Below are positions 34,072 to 41,410 of a stretch of 64,000 bases of DNA, piece after piece. The notes beneath the pieces were generated by a model. It saw only the letters and a program-made list of their open reading frames with translations, was not told where the DNA came from and made no database searches. Where the stretch lies: assembly GCA_026874595.1 (NCBI GenBank), contig CM049318.1, positions 32,869,956-32,933,955 of the forward strand, in the 5' to 3' direction. A program made the position numbers and the translations under genes. Each line of letters starts with the position of its first letter. The first letter of the stretch is position 1. This DNA is from Sipunculus nudus. Taxonomy: Eukaryota > Annelida > Sipuncula > Golfingiida > Sipunculidae.

Positions 34072-35861
34072 TGCATATATTTGAAATAAGTGTGTTGAAC
34101 TATTTTTATGCAAAAAGGTGTTTCATTGATACAAAAATTGTGTCTGTGTCGCAATATTTCATCAAGGAATAAAGTTGTCATTTTACTCTTGGCTCAGGAG
34201 GTCATAAAAAACAATGATTTCATACCAGAATCTGTTTGCTCGCAAGGGCCTGCTTGAAGCCATATTTCATCGAGGCCAAGACCCCCATGCTTAAATGTTG
34301 GGGCAACAGCCTCAAAGCTGATTTGAAAGTCGGTCTCCAACCTTGGTTCTAGTCCAACGACAGCCTGTCTCCAAACATGGCCATTGTTTGCTATGAATAG
34401 AACATCAAATAATTTTACTTAAACTGACATTTATAAAAAGGTGTACACTAATAGTCATTATAAGAATAACATGTGTGCATCAATGGAGGCTCACCTGTCT
34501 CCTTTTGCTGAACGTTGAACTGCTCAATTTTTTTTTTTTCATTTTAGAATTGAGCCAGGATAAAAAAAATAAGTGAAATGACAAATCTGTTACCTATGGC
34601 TAGTGGTGTGACCAACGAAAGCGAATCATACTGAATAACGAGCAAAACAATGACACAGAAGCAAAAGGAAGAATATTGTCGATGATCTTGCATCCCGGGG
34701 GACCTCTTTTCGCCACCTAAATATATCCACAGATATTCACTTATCAACCATTTCTAGTTTTCACTCCAAAAGAGTGGAGGCATTAATAAATGCAATGGGA
34801 TTAGAAAAAATCAATTGAACGACAACAATTATTTTTCAGTAATATAGTGCCAATACTGAAAAGATTTTCGAAAATTAGAAGCATTCTACCGCTTTGTTCT
34901 TTTTAAGAACTGAAAACCTTCCTAACGTAATTTGCTTTCAACTTATTCGTTAATCATCAATGCCATTACATAGGAGTGTTTAAGATTTTATACAAAAAGG
35001 TAACACTTAAGAATCAGTTATTATTGAGAAGTCTTAACTAAAAAAGTACTTAAATACTTACAAAGTCCAGAGTACACCAACTCCTTATCTCCATTTCTTT
35101 TATATTCCAGATAAACATTAAATATAATGTCATTGTCACCAAATATTTTGTAACGGAATTTTAAGCACGCCCGTGTATCACCATTGAGAAGAAGCGGTCT
35201 GCTCGTCAAAGACGATCTGGTTTTGAGGCCAGCCGATGTAAACACGGTGTACACGTAATATCCTACAGTGCATGTACACATAATTCAGGCTGATATCAAT
35301 GGTAAAGCTAGAAATATCAATAAAATAAATTGAAATCTATCAATTGTACTTATATGCGAATTTTTTTCTCGTTGTTACCCTGATATTCGTTTACTTGGGT
35401 GAATGCCTTGCCTCTAAGCCTAATAACTTTATACTGAAGGCGGTATCATTATAGAATTTTTAATTTTATCAAAAGTTTTCTTTTCTATTTTCGTTGATGA
35501 CCTTATACAGGGTAATCGTTTTAAAAGCCTGTAAAACGCTTTGATGCTTATTTTTACTTTAATGAACATTATCTTAAATTTCATACGATAATTATAACTA
35601 AATTATTATTTTTTTAACGCAAGTAGTGGATTTGGATGTCAAACTAAATAACATATAGTTAAACCTCATTCACAAAAGGTTAACCCATTATAAACAACAA
35701 AATAATACCGTTTTTTTCTCCGTTGGTTTGGTCATTCGTTTTTATATTATTTGAACTAGGCTGACTTTCCTTTAGGCGAAGCCATTTTCGATTTTTATAT
35801 TCCTCTTCAATGAACCCGTCACATTCCGTTTCAAAGTCACAGTACACGAGAAGGGATGATT
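18959..35861 (-). CDS. Multidomain extracellular protein: MAM, TSP1 and VWA modules (whole gene, 5' end missing)
   Basis: Spliced minus-strand gene assembled from domain similarity and GT-AG sites. Domain order: MAM, TSP1 x2, VWA x2, TSP1, TSP1 x7, VWA, TSP1, VWA, TSP1, terminal TSP1 with stop. The exons sum to about 1,540 residues. Every internal exon is phase 1 at both ends and divisible by three, the classic signature of exon shuffling. VWA domains bind ligands through a metal site (MIDAS). TSP1 repeats bind matrix and carry sugar-attachment motifs. MAM domains mediate adhesion. No transmembrane segment follows the last TSP1, so a secreted matrix or coadhesin-like protein is likely. No signal peptide or start codon was found, so the first exon lies above 35,861. 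Ortholog identity is unknown, so I give no gene symbol. Confidence 0.8.
19114..20045 (-). other. Last intron
   Basis: Intron between the two last TSP1 exons. It holds three poly-C/poly-G rich blocks (about 19300-19330, 19723-19737, 19937-19951), which look like remnants of small MITEs. No further exon was recognised. Confidence 0.5.
20046..20177 (-). CDS. TSP1 exon (penultimate)
   Basis: 132 bp, acceptor tatatag, donor GTAAGTG, phase 1-1. Begins YWGPWGACSVSC and ends CSNGPC, with six cysteines and the WxxW tryptophan motif. CSVSCD replaces the usual C-x-x-S/T-C-G, so the O-fucosylation consensus is lost here. Its closest relative is the exon at 21474-21605, the other half of a TSP1+VWA pair duplication. 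Translation is open throughout. Confidence 0.85.
20186..20231. repeat. (AT)n microsatellite
   Basis: AT dinucleotide run just upstream (in transcript sense) of the TSP1 acceptor at 20178. Confidence 0.95.
20554..21135 (-). CDS. VWA domain exon (fourth VWA)
   Basis: A 582-bp exon, phase 1-1, acceptor gtccag, donor CAG|GTAATA, coding for a complete 194-residue VWA domain. The metal-ion site is intact: D-S-S-G-S at exon residues 13-17, Thr87 in GGTYTD, and Asp120 in LISDGES. A hydrophobic beta strand (CDVCFVI) precedes the first motif. Cysteines 6 and 9 near the start and one near the end (QRTCGG) suggest a disulfide closing the domain. It differs from the exon at 22427-23008 at only about seven residues, so the two are a recent duplicate pair. 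Confidence 0.92.
21474..21605 (-). CDS. TSP1 exon
   Basis: 132 bp, phase 1-1, acceptor ttttatag, donor GTAAGTA. Begins YWGPWGACSVSCGVGVQTRT and ends ACSNATC. The WxxW motif (C-mannosylation) and CxxSCG (O-fucosylation) are both present, as are six cysteines and the layered Arg residues of TSP1. It sits between the two near-identical VWA exons. Confidence 0.9.
22427..23008 (-). CDS. VWA domain exon (third VWA)
   Basis: 582 bp, same splice sites and phases as the exon at 20554-21135, with about 96% identical protein. MIDAS residues D-S-S-G-S, Thr in GGTYTD and Asp in LISDGES are all intact. Differences from its duplicate include Thr/Ile in TGTR(T/I)A, HM/YR after GESE, and Lys/Arg in QLR(K/R)IAS. 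The intron after it (21606-22426) is unremarkable. Confidence 0.92.
23855..23976 (-). pseudogene. Dead TSP1 exon (array position X)
   Basis: The acceptor (ctttag at about 23977) survives and the cysteine pattern is recognisable. A 1-bp deletion near the start (TACTGGGAC in place of TACTGGGGAC) shifts the frame, and in the restored register an in-frame TGA replaces the usual CGA. The donor is also lost: GTAAG has become ATAAG. It cannot be spliced in and translated. Other units of the array keep only the flank of this exon. Confidence 0.8.
24098..24229 (-). CDS. TSP1 exon A1 (array unit 1)
   Basis: 132 bp, phase 1-1, acceptor ctttag, donor C|GTAAGTCC. Begins YWGPWGGCNVSCGNGIRRRT, continues CPGGQCPPPTEDSELC, ends MPAC. 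Intact WxxW and CxxSCG motifs and six cysteines. First of three nearly identical A1 exons spaced about 1.04 kb apart. Confidence 0.9.
24261..24304. repeat. (AT)n(GT)n microsatellite
   Basis: AT run passing into GT run in the intron beside exon A1. Equivalent runs of different length follow the A1 and A2 exons in all units. Confidence 0.9.
24397..24531 (-). pseudogene. Dead TSP1 exon B (array unit 1)
   Basis: Acceptor kept. The frame opens as CWGPWGACSVSCTNGVRGRS, then several bases are missing before the CPG codons, giving a frameshift that reaches TGA. An 11-13 bp direct repeat (cagtgtctcct twice) is inserted near the end, and the donor GTAAG has become ATAACAAAAG. It is non-functional for three independent reasons. 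Confidence 0.8.
24640..24690 (-). pseudogene. Deletion scar of TSP1 exon C (unit 1)
   Basis: Only the 3' edge of exon C remains ('gataagcagtcatgaaatattgttca'). It is joined directly to 'gctgtgagctaggttatctgaggc', which in unit 3 lies beyond the exon's 5' side. An internal deletion of roughly 160-170 bp removed the rest. Confidence 0.75.
24771..24902 (-). CDS. TSP1 exon A2 (array unit 1)
   Basis: 132 bp, phase 1-1, acceptor ctttag, donor GCC|GTAAGT. Begins YWGPWGGCNVSCGNGIRRRT with CPGEQCPPPTEDSEQC and MPAC. Intact WxxW, CxxSCG and cysteines. It differs from A1 mainly at Gly/Glu (GGQ/GEQ) and Leu/Gln (SEL/SEQ). Confidence 0.9.
25143..25274 (-). CDS. TSP1 exon A1 (array unit 2)
   Basis: 132 bp, same sites as A1 of unit 1. 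Substitutions give RRRN (for RRRT), CSPPTDD (for CPPPTED) and SELCSMPAC. Open and with all TSP1 landmarks. Confidence 0.9.
25405..25542 (-). pseudogene. Dead TSP1 exon B (array unit 2)
   Basis: Like B of unit 1, with the frameshift before the CPG codons and the CAGTGTCTCCT duplication, but a different donor lesion: GTAAG has become AAAAG. Begins CWGPWGACSVSC, so the first half is still readable. Confidence 0.8.
25655..25705 (-). pseudogene. Deletion scar of TSP1 exon C (unit 2)
   Basis: Same deletion junction as in unit 1 ('attgttca|gctgtgagc'), so the deletion happened before units 1 and 2 separated. Confidence 0.75.
25782..25913 (-). CDS. TSP1 exon A2 (array unit 2)
   Basis: 132 bp, phase 1-1. 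Begins YWGQWGGCNVSCGNGIRKRT (Pro to Gln in WxxW, Arg to Lys), then CPGEQCPPPTEDSEQC. All cysteines and splice sites intact. Confidence 0.9.
26177..26308 (-). CDS. TSP1 exon A1 (array unit 3)
   Basis: 132 bp, phase 1-1, same protein as unit 1 A1 except SELCSMPAC for SELCFMPAC. Splice sites intact. A long (AT)n(GT)n run follows at 26335-26425. Confidence 0.9.
26335..26425. repeat. (AT)n(GT)n microsatellite
   Basis: AT run to about 26378, then a GT-rich run. Longest of the array's intron microsatellites. Confidence 0.95.
26510..26641 (-). pseudogene. Dead TSP1 exon B (array unit 3)
   Basis: Full length (132 bp) and in frame at the CPG codons, so it preserves the form before the unit 1/2 deletion. 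The second Trp of WxxW is TAG, and the donor is C|GAAAG in place of GTAAG. Confidence 0.8.
26764..26894 (-). pseudogene. Dead TSP1 exon C (array unit 3)
   Basis: 131 bp: a 1-bp deletion within the KVC codons (AAATTTACC for AAGGTCTGCC) shifts the frame, and the second Trp codon is TAG, as in the neighbouring B exon. Donor GTAAG and acceptor are intact. This is the exon that units 1 and 2 have lost almost entirely. Confidence 0.8.
27015..27146 (-). CDS. TSP1 exon A2 (array unit 3)
   Basis: 132 bp, phase 1-1, protein identical to A2 of unit 1. Acceptor ctttag, donor GCC|GTAAGT. Confidence 0.9.
27285..27414 (-). pseudogene. Dead TSP1 exon B (fourth copy)
   Basis: 130 bp. The first Trp codon is TTA, a short deletion after GVR shifts the frame (GTTCAGAAGAAGC), and the donor is C|GAAAT. 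A fourth independent set of lesions in the B series. Confidence 0.8.
27583..27714 (-). CDS. TSP1 exon C (only intact copy; first exon of the array in transcript order)
   Basis: 132 bp, phase 1-1, acceptor ctttag, donor C|GTAAGT. Begins YWGTWGACSVSCANGVRSRI, with CPGEECPPPTEERVQC and MSVC. WxxW is present, but CxxSCA replaces CxxSCG, weakening the O-fucosylation consensus. The C copies in other units are dead or deleted. Confidence 0.88.
27715..29120 (-). other. 1.4-kb intron upstream of the TSP1 array
   Basis: Contains no further TSP1 signature. AT-rich with T-runs near 28291 and 28721. Confidence 0.55.
29121..29252 (-). CDS. TSP1 exon, diverged
   Basis: 132 bp, phase 1-1, acceptor tttacag, donor C|GTAGGA. 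Begins with Met-Trp of WSEWSACNVSCGEG, then QRRRKIYGRCECRPP and ends NKEAC. CxxSCG is intact. It is clearly older than the array exons and may be close to the progenitor. It lies directly after the second VWA in the transcript. Confidence 0.85.
29734..30309 (-). CDS. VWA domain exon (second VWA)
   Basis: 576 bp, phase 1-1, acceptor ctgctcag, donor CAAG|GTAGGA. 192 residues: MDICFVV, then D-T-S-G-S (MIDAS, residues 16-20), GGTNIYAGL carrying the MIDAS Thr, and IITDGSS with the MIDAS Asp. Cysteines flank the domain (QTCMAH near the start, ASTCQ at the end). A complete metal site suggests a ligand-binding domain. It is only distantly related to the other VWAs of this gene. Confidence 0.92.
30456..30528. 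repeat. (AT)n microsatellite, 73 bp
   Basis: Uninterrupted AT run in the intron between the two N-terminal VWA exons, abutting the MITE-like element that follows. Confidence 0.95.
30531..31363. mobile_element. Mariner/pogo-like MITE in the VWA intron
   Basis: AAACCTCATTGTGTC (30533-30547) is an inverted copy, 14 of 15 bases, of GACACAACGAGGTTT (31342-31356). The right terminus continues CACTGTA, as in pogo/mariner ends that begin TACAGTGAAACCTCG. The left outermost bases are eroded into the (AT)n run. The interior has an imperfect repeat of roughly 160 bp ('ccttgccggtatt...gtgcacaa.agttatccaaa' near 30920 and 31075). No transposase. Confidence 0.5.
31588..32157 (-). CDS. VWA domain exon (first VWA), altered metal site
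   Basis: 570 bp, phase 1-1, acceptor tccgcag, donor T|GTAAGT. 190 residues. The first MIDAS motif reads D-S-S-D-A (residues 15-19) in place of D-x-S-x-S, so the last metal-contacting serine is Ala, while Thr (GGGTNTQ) and Asp (FTDGKS) are kept. Divalent-cation binding may be weakened, leaving a structural or metal-independent role. Ends in LKTCHSC. A decayed copy of its 3' half exists on the plus strand at 55300-55690. Confidence 0.9.
32839..32997 (-). CDS. TSP1 exon
   Basis: 159 bp, phase 1-1, acceptor tttaaag, donor CCTG|GTAAAT. Begins SINKWGSWDSWGKCSVTCGT, continues RRRFCTGQQPNCIG and ends CTMSPCP. WxxW-xx-W and CxxTCG are present, with six cysteines. Longer C-terminal loop than the 132-bp exons of the array. 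Confidence 0.88.
33605..33760 (-). CDS. TSP1 exon (first TSP1 after the MAM domain)
   Basis: 156 bp, phase 1-1, acceptor tatactaag, donor CAAG|GTAATG. Begins with WGAWTAWSTCKTSCGKGIKS, then SCHGGSCIG and VVCDTGLLC. WxxWxxW and CxxSCG are intact. The dead plus-strand exon at 53076-53209 is most like this one. Confidence 0.85.
34036..34070. repeat. (AT)n microsatellite
   Basis: AT run in the intron between the MAM and TSP1 exons. Confidence 0.9.
34226..34390 (-). CDS. MAM domain exon 3
   Basis: 165 bp, phase 1-1, acceptor ttcatag, donor TCTG|GTATGA. Codes for the C-terminal third of a MAM domain: NNGHVWRQAVVGL, FQISFEAVAP, then GLDEIWLQAGPC. The last conserved MAM cysteine is in GPCEQ. Joined in frame to exon 2 (junction Ser). 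Confidence 0.85.
35062..35262 (-). CDS. MAM domain exon 2
   Basis: 201 bp, phase 1-1, acceptor gcactgtag, donor CTTT|GTAAGT. Codes for the middle of a MAM domain: YYVYTVFTS, then RACLKFRYKIFG (third conserved cysteine) and IIFNVYLEYK. Confidence 0.85.
35709..35861 (-). CDS. MAM domain exon 1
   Basis: 153 bp, phase 1-1, acceptor tttatttag, donor AACG|GTATTA. Codes for YCDFETECDGFIEEE..KWLRL, the N-terminal MAM signature with its first two conserved cysteines. Together the three exons give 173 residues and the four canonical MAM cysteines, the normal size for the family. The exon enters in phase 1, so at least one exon lies further upstream. Confidence 0.85.
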
Positions 35862-35865
35862 CTAA

Positions 35866-35869
<4 letters not shown>

Positions 35870-35903
<34 letters not shown>
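35870..35903. repeat. (AT)n microsatellite
   Basis: AT run only a few bases from the MAM exon 1 acceptor. Confidence 0.9.
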
Positions 35904-35905
<2 letters not shown>

Positions 35906-36151
35906 CATCAGAGATTTCATGCCAGTCTTCCTATGTATATAGATGATTCTAGTCATAGCATGTCGTAAACTCTTAAATGATGTGGAGCGAATTAAGTAAA
36001 TACTGTTGAGAGACATGTCACTATGAAGCCTATGGAACTCACGCGCGCCTGTGCTTAAGTAGCCAAACATACTTAAATATAAAATGCCATCAGTTCAGGC
36101 AATTTAAAATATTGTAAATGTAAAGAGTGTGAAATATGAAAGAAATATTAC

Positions 36152-36171
36152 CCTTTCTGTCTCGCTTCTCT
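36152..36171 (-). other. Possible 20-nt microexon upstream of the MAM domain
   Basis: The minus strand shows a strong acceptor (ttgtttttgtttttag), then 20 nt, then GTAATA. It lies in the right place to precede MAM exon 1, but has no domain content to confirm it and would need an upstream exon ending in phase 2. Weak candidate only. Confidence 0.15.
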
Positions 36172-36272
36172 CTAAAAACAAAAACAAGGAAAAAATATAT
36201 TGCACGTATATCCTACAGTGACTAATTGGGCAGAAATTTTCCATAATAATACTAATAATTATAATTAAAAAA

Positions 36273-36275
<3 letters not shown>

Positions 36276-36314
<39 letters not shown>
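36276..36314. repeat. (AAT)n microsatellite
   Basis: AAT trinucleotide run of about 13 units. Confidence 0.9.
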
Positions 36315-36316
<2 letters not shown>

Positions 36317-36699
36317 TAATAGTAGCTTCTAGATGGCAGTGTAAAGCGGACAAATTAAACGAATTAGCCGTTGAAAGGAGGGTGTTTATTAGGAGTAAAA
36401 GATAGGTGTAAGGTGTAAAGTGGGATGAGAATGACATTGTATGTGAAATAAACCCCCCTTTTTTTTACTTTTCGTCTTTTATAAATTTGCAATTTTCCAT
36501 CAAAGTTCTCACTGAAACCTGTGTATTTCAATCATCTGAGGCTGATCACAAGATTGCTACATATGTTCCCCAGTCTGCCCATGTGGGCGCATGATTGAGA
36601 AACCAAAAGTCTGATTGTATGGTATGGGTCTGTGTGCTTTGATTCTTTTTTATAAGGATCTTTATGAGGTAGATGTTTTTGTGCTGGATTTCTGTGTTT

Positions 36700-36925
36700 T
36701 GTGATTCAGAATGATCTGGTCCCGTGTGTAATAATGTGTTTGATATTTGTACTGCACGTGGTTATCTTCGACATTGTCTTGTATTCAAATGTTATGTATG
36801 ACATGGTCCCGTCTTATGTTTGTTTTGTGTGTGGTGCTCCATGACACGCTCCTGTATTTTATTATTCTGTAGGATATGGTTCTGTATTTAAAAATTCTGT
36901 ATAATATGGTCCTTAATTTTTTTTG
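36700..36925 (+). repeat. Minisatellite with TCTGTATAATATGGTCC-type units
   Basis: Diverged units of roughly 20-40 bp built on 'ctgta(t/g)gaca/atatggtcc(t/c)gt'. The same family occurs in the opposite orientation at 52160-52375. Confidence 0.5.
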
Positions 36926-37169
36926 TTTCTGCGTGATGTGGACTGTTGAAAATAACTGACCTAGGGGCTATGACGCACAGCCAATTCTGACTGGGTACTC
37001 ATGTTTTTTTTATTAATGTTATATATTGTCTGTGAGAATAGACAATGGCTAAAGTTACACTGTTAAAAAAATGACAGAAAATAAAAATTTCAGGATTCAT
37101 AGGAGACCTGTCCAGCCCCCCCCCCCCGGATTTCACAATAGAGGGTTCCAAGGAAAATAGATACAATTT

Positions 37170-38560
37170 GTACCCTGTCTGTCTGGGTGCTCAATATCAT
37201 GTTTCTGGTCCATAGCTAGCAGAATATTGGTCACCATGATCAATTTTCAGGTTTCAAAGGAGAATTGATATATCCCTGGATATCATGAAAGAAGGGTCCA
37301 GGGCTAATGGATACATTTTTTGCCTTTTCTGTCTGGGTGCGCAAAACCATTTTTCAGCCCATAGGTCACACAATATAGGTCAACATGACCTAATTTCAGG
37401 TTTCCAAGGACACTTGACTAGAACCTCCCTGAATTTTATGTTAAAAGATTCTAGGCCCAATGGAAACAATTGTTGCCCTGTCTGACTATCTAGGTGCTTA
37501 TATGACATCTTTTCTGATAGGTTGCAAAATATAGGTCATGGTGACCTAATTTCAGTTTTCAAAGGACACTATCTAAGGACTTCTCAGAATGTTTCATTAG
37601 ACTTATGTCCAACAGATACAATGTGTGCCCTGACTGACTGCCTGGGTGCTTATATGACTTCTTTTCCTAAAGGTCGCAAAATATAGGTCATGGTGACCTA
37701 ATTTCATTTTTCCCCAGACATTTGCCAAGGACGTCTCAGAATGTTACATTGGAAGATTCTAGGCCTAACAAATAAGACTTGTGCCCGTCTGACATTAAGG
37801 GGGCTCAAAATCAGGTTTTTCTTGTAGGTCAAAAAATGTAGTTCACCAATGACATAATTTCAGGTTTCCAAGGAGATTTGCTAGAGCCCACCAAGAAAAT
37901 TGTGTAAGAAGATTTAGGCCTGACAGATACGATTTGTCACCATCTGACATTAAGGGTGTTCATACGACATCTTTTTCCTATAGGTCACAGTTACCTAATT
38001 TCAGGTTTCTAGGACCTCCCTTTATGTCATGTTGGAGGATTCTAGGCCTATTGGATACTATTTGTGCCCCATCTGACTGTCTTGGTGCTCACAATCATGT
38101 TTTCGGCCCATTGGTCACAAAATATAGATCACCATGACCTAATTTCAGGTTTCCAAGGAGATTTGCCTAGAAACTCCCAGGATATTGTGTAAGAAGATTC
38201 AATGCCGCACAGATACAATTTGTCCCCATCTGACATTCAGGGTGCTCATATGACATCTTTTCCCTATAAGTCGCAGAATATAGCTCACAGTGACCTAATT
38301 TCAGGTTTCCAAGGACATTTGCCTAGGATCTCCAAAATGTAAGGTAAGTGGTTTCTAGGCCTAATGGATACAATTTGTGCCTCGTGTGACTGTCTGGGTG
38401 CTCGAAATCATGTTTTCGGCCCATTGGTCACAAAATATGGATCACCATCACCTAATTTTAAGTTACCAAGGAGATTTGCCCAGGACCTCCCTGGATGTAC
38501 AGTTAGAAGTTTCTAGGTCTAACGGTTACGATTTGTGCCCTGTTAACGGACGTCCGTCCG
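37170..38560 (+). repeat. About 157-bp tandem repeat array, about nine diverged copies
   Basis: Each unit contains 'tgtctgggtgctcaaaatcatg', 'ggtcacaaaatataggtcacNatgacctaatttcaggtttccaaggagatttgcc', 'aggacctccc' and 'tctaggcctaatggatacaatttgtgcc'. The 'gggtgct' landmark lies near 37183, 37343, 37490, 37644, 37799, 37953, 38081, 38239 and 38394. Fragments of the same family occur at 42130-42880 (+), 48650-48710 (-) and 3695-3760 (-). Confidence 0.8.
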
Positions 38561-38630
38561 GACAACAGGACGGACGTGGGACAAAGGGTGATCGCTATAG
38601 CTCAGATGACTTACACTGAACTGAGCTAAT
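38541..38630. mobile_element. Putative 3' terminus of the repeat-cored element
   Basis: After the last 157-bp unit come GGACGTCCGTCC...GGACGGACG (inverted GACG-type tract) and then a hairpin TAGCTCAG...CTGAGCTA (about 38597-38627), followed by ATAATAGG. Such 'GATCGCTATAGCTCA' ends are familiar from mollusc repeat elements. With the upstream array this suggests a second non-autonomous element built like the one at 550-1899. Confidence 0.45.
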
Positions 38631-39129
38631 AATAGGCAAAATCCTTATCGAAAATCTTTACCTTGCAATATTAAGTTTAAGATGGTCTTGTTACAAGCAA
38701 GTATGCCACGGAAATTACACATCATAATCTGGATTTTTCCTTCTCCATAATTTATCACTGTCAGAAACTCATCGCATATGGAAGGTCCAGTATAAATTAT
38801 GATTGTCAATAAACCAGTTTTGGGATGAATTCTGGGCGAATTAATTCAAATCTTTGCCTATTTAAAAACCAATATAAATCCCTAGATAATCACATTAAGG
38901 AGAGTATTCTGCTTTTTCTACAAGCAAAATGAGTAACAAACTTGAAATGGTCTGTGAAACATGAAAGGTCATAATATCTGATTAATTATCATATACAAAC
39001 TTTACGTACTTTACGAAATCGGAAAAAAGCTGCCTTTTGTTAATTACATTATATCTCACGCTGACTGTCAGACCACTATACCGACCAAGGTTATGTCAGA
39101 GACAGATATCATAATACATTTGAAATAGT

Positions 39130-41410
39130 AAGGGTGTATTTTCAATAATAGAAGGAGTGTAAAGCCAACAATAGTAGGGGCGTAAAGTCATTTACAGCAT
39201 GGATGTAGATTCAGCGAAAGGGGTGTACCGTCAGCAACAACAGGGGTGTACTGTCAACATTATTAGGGGTGTAGAATCAACAATGGCTGGGTTACACAGC
39301 CAACAATAGCCGGCATTCTCTCATGCCGATTAACTTCAACGTGATAACATAAAATACACCAATTCATGAATTAGGCGTACATGCTGAAACATCACTCTTC
39401 TGTTGTCGGTTGCTTTCAAAATTCATTCTTTCAGAGCACAGTTTGTAAATCTGCCATTAAATATGAAGACCGTGCAGGCAGTACTGTGAACAGCAACGTG
39501 TTTGCACAATTAAAACATCAGGCGTTTCCAGTCAGCAAAAGCAGGGTATACAGACAATATCTACAGGGATGTACAGTCAGCAACAACAAGGGTATACTAT
39601 CAACAGCAGTAGGGATGAAGAATCAACACTAGCTGGGATACACAGCCAACAACAACCGCCATATTCTCATGCCAATGATTTCAACTTCATAATATAAAGA
39701 AATACACCAATAAATGTATAAGCCATACATGTTGAAACGTCGCTTTTGTGCTGTTGGTTGCTTGACTGATTCAATCATTCAAAGCACAGTGTGTGATTCT
39801 ACCATGCAGACAATGCAGCCTGTCCAGTCATCAACAGCAGCGGTGTAGAGTCAGCAATAGCAGGGGTGTACAGTCAACAAAAACAGGGATCCACAGTCGT
39901 CAAGACATCACTGGTGTACAAAGACAACGTTAGAAGCGCACTAACAACAACAGGGTTATACAGTCAATACCGGAGGGTCACACCAATAGCAACTGGGTAT
40001 ACATTCAACAACAGTGGGAATGTATAGTCAACAATAACAGGGATCTACAGTCCACATTAGTAGGGTGTAAAGTCAACAACAGCACGGATGTAGAGTCAGT
40101 AACAGCAAAAGGAGTGTTTTAGGGGTTTAGAATCAACAATAGCTGGGTTACTCAGCCACCACTAGCCGGCATACTCTCATGCCGATGATTTCAACTTGAT
40201 AATATAAAAATACACCAATACATGAATTGGCCATACATGTTGAAAATCACTCTTCCGGTGTCGATTGATTTCTTAATTCATTCATTCCGAGCGCAGTTTG
40301 TGAATCTGCCATTTAATGAGAAGACCGTGCAGGCAGTACAGTCAACAATACCCGGATTGCACAATCAAAAGCAGCAGGGGTGTAGAGTCAGCAAAAGCAG
40401 GGTATAAAGACAATACCTACAGGGATGTACAGTCAGCAACAACAAGGGTATACTATCAACAGCAGCAGGGATGAAGAATCAACACTAGCTTGGATACACA
40501 GCCAACAACAGCCGCCATACTCTCATGCAGAATATTTCAACTTGATAATATAAAGATACATTTACACGAATACATGAATAAGCCAAATATGTTGAAACGT
40601 CACTTTTGTGTTGTTGGTTGCTTAAGTGATTCAGTCATTCAAAGCACAGTATGTGATTCTACCATTAAATATGCAGACAATGCTGGCTGTACAGTCAACA
40701 ACAGCAACGGTGTAGACCCAGCAATAGAAGGGGTGTACAGTCAACAAAAACAGGGACCCACAATCGTCAACAACATCACTGGTGTACAAAGTCAACGATA
40801 GAGGTCACTGACAACAATGTGGAGCGTGGTGGCGAAATGGATAGGGCGCTGGACTGTTGTCCGCATGGTAGTGGGTTTCCCGTTCTGACCGCCGTCTGCG
40901 CTAAGAATCCTAGACAAAGTCTTTACGAGGGTGCGCTCTCTCGACCTAGGAGTAAATGGGCACTGGTCTTCGGAGGAAGGCAAATGCAGAACTAATAACC
41001 GCCTAGCCCCTGATATGGCAGCTTGGGTTGTATGCTCCCCAAAGAGCCGAGAAAAGCTACAAGAATGAAAAGGCCCGAAAGACCAGGAAGGCAAAGTGTA
41101 AAGTCGGATGAGACTGGCATCGTCATTTATATCAGATTATTTACCCACACCTTTACCTTTTACAATGACAGGGGTATACAGTCAATACAAGAGGGTTACA
41201 CTAACAGCAGCCGCGGTGCATTGCACCTACAGCATGGATGTACATTCAACAACAGCAGTGTTGTATATTCAACAATAGTAGGGGTTTAACAGTAAACAAC
41301 AGAAGGGGTGCACGTTTAACAACAGTAGGGGTGTATAATAAACAGTTGTAAGGGGGTACAGTTCCCAATATTAGGGATGCTCTATCAACAACAGAAGACA
41401 TACATACCGA
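39130..41410 (+). repeat. About 30-bp CAGTCAACAACAGCAGGGGTGTA minisatellite with ~855-bp higher-order repeat
   Basis: Units such as 'gtacagtcagcaacaacaggggt' are interleaved with a unique block ('tctcatgccgatgatttcaacttgataatata...accaatacatgaa...catgttgaaa') that recurs near 39322, 39665, 40175 and 40520. Alternating spacings of about 345 and 510 bp give a higher-order unit of about 855 bp, present about twice. Pieces also occur near 41400 and 42940. The inverted relative is at 49.9-51.0 kb. Confidence 0.75.
40821..41098 (+). mobile_element. tRNA-derived SINE inserted in the minisatellite
   Basis: The head GAGCGTGGTGGCGAAATGGATAGG matches a tRNA A-box region. About 50 bp on, 'gtagtgggtttcccgttctgaccgc' is a degraded B box. 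The body has 'ctctcgacctaggagtaaatgggcactgg', which resembles the conserved core of metazoan tRNA SINEs ('aaatgggtacctgg'). It is bounded by minisatellite sequence on both sides. Confidence 0.65.
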
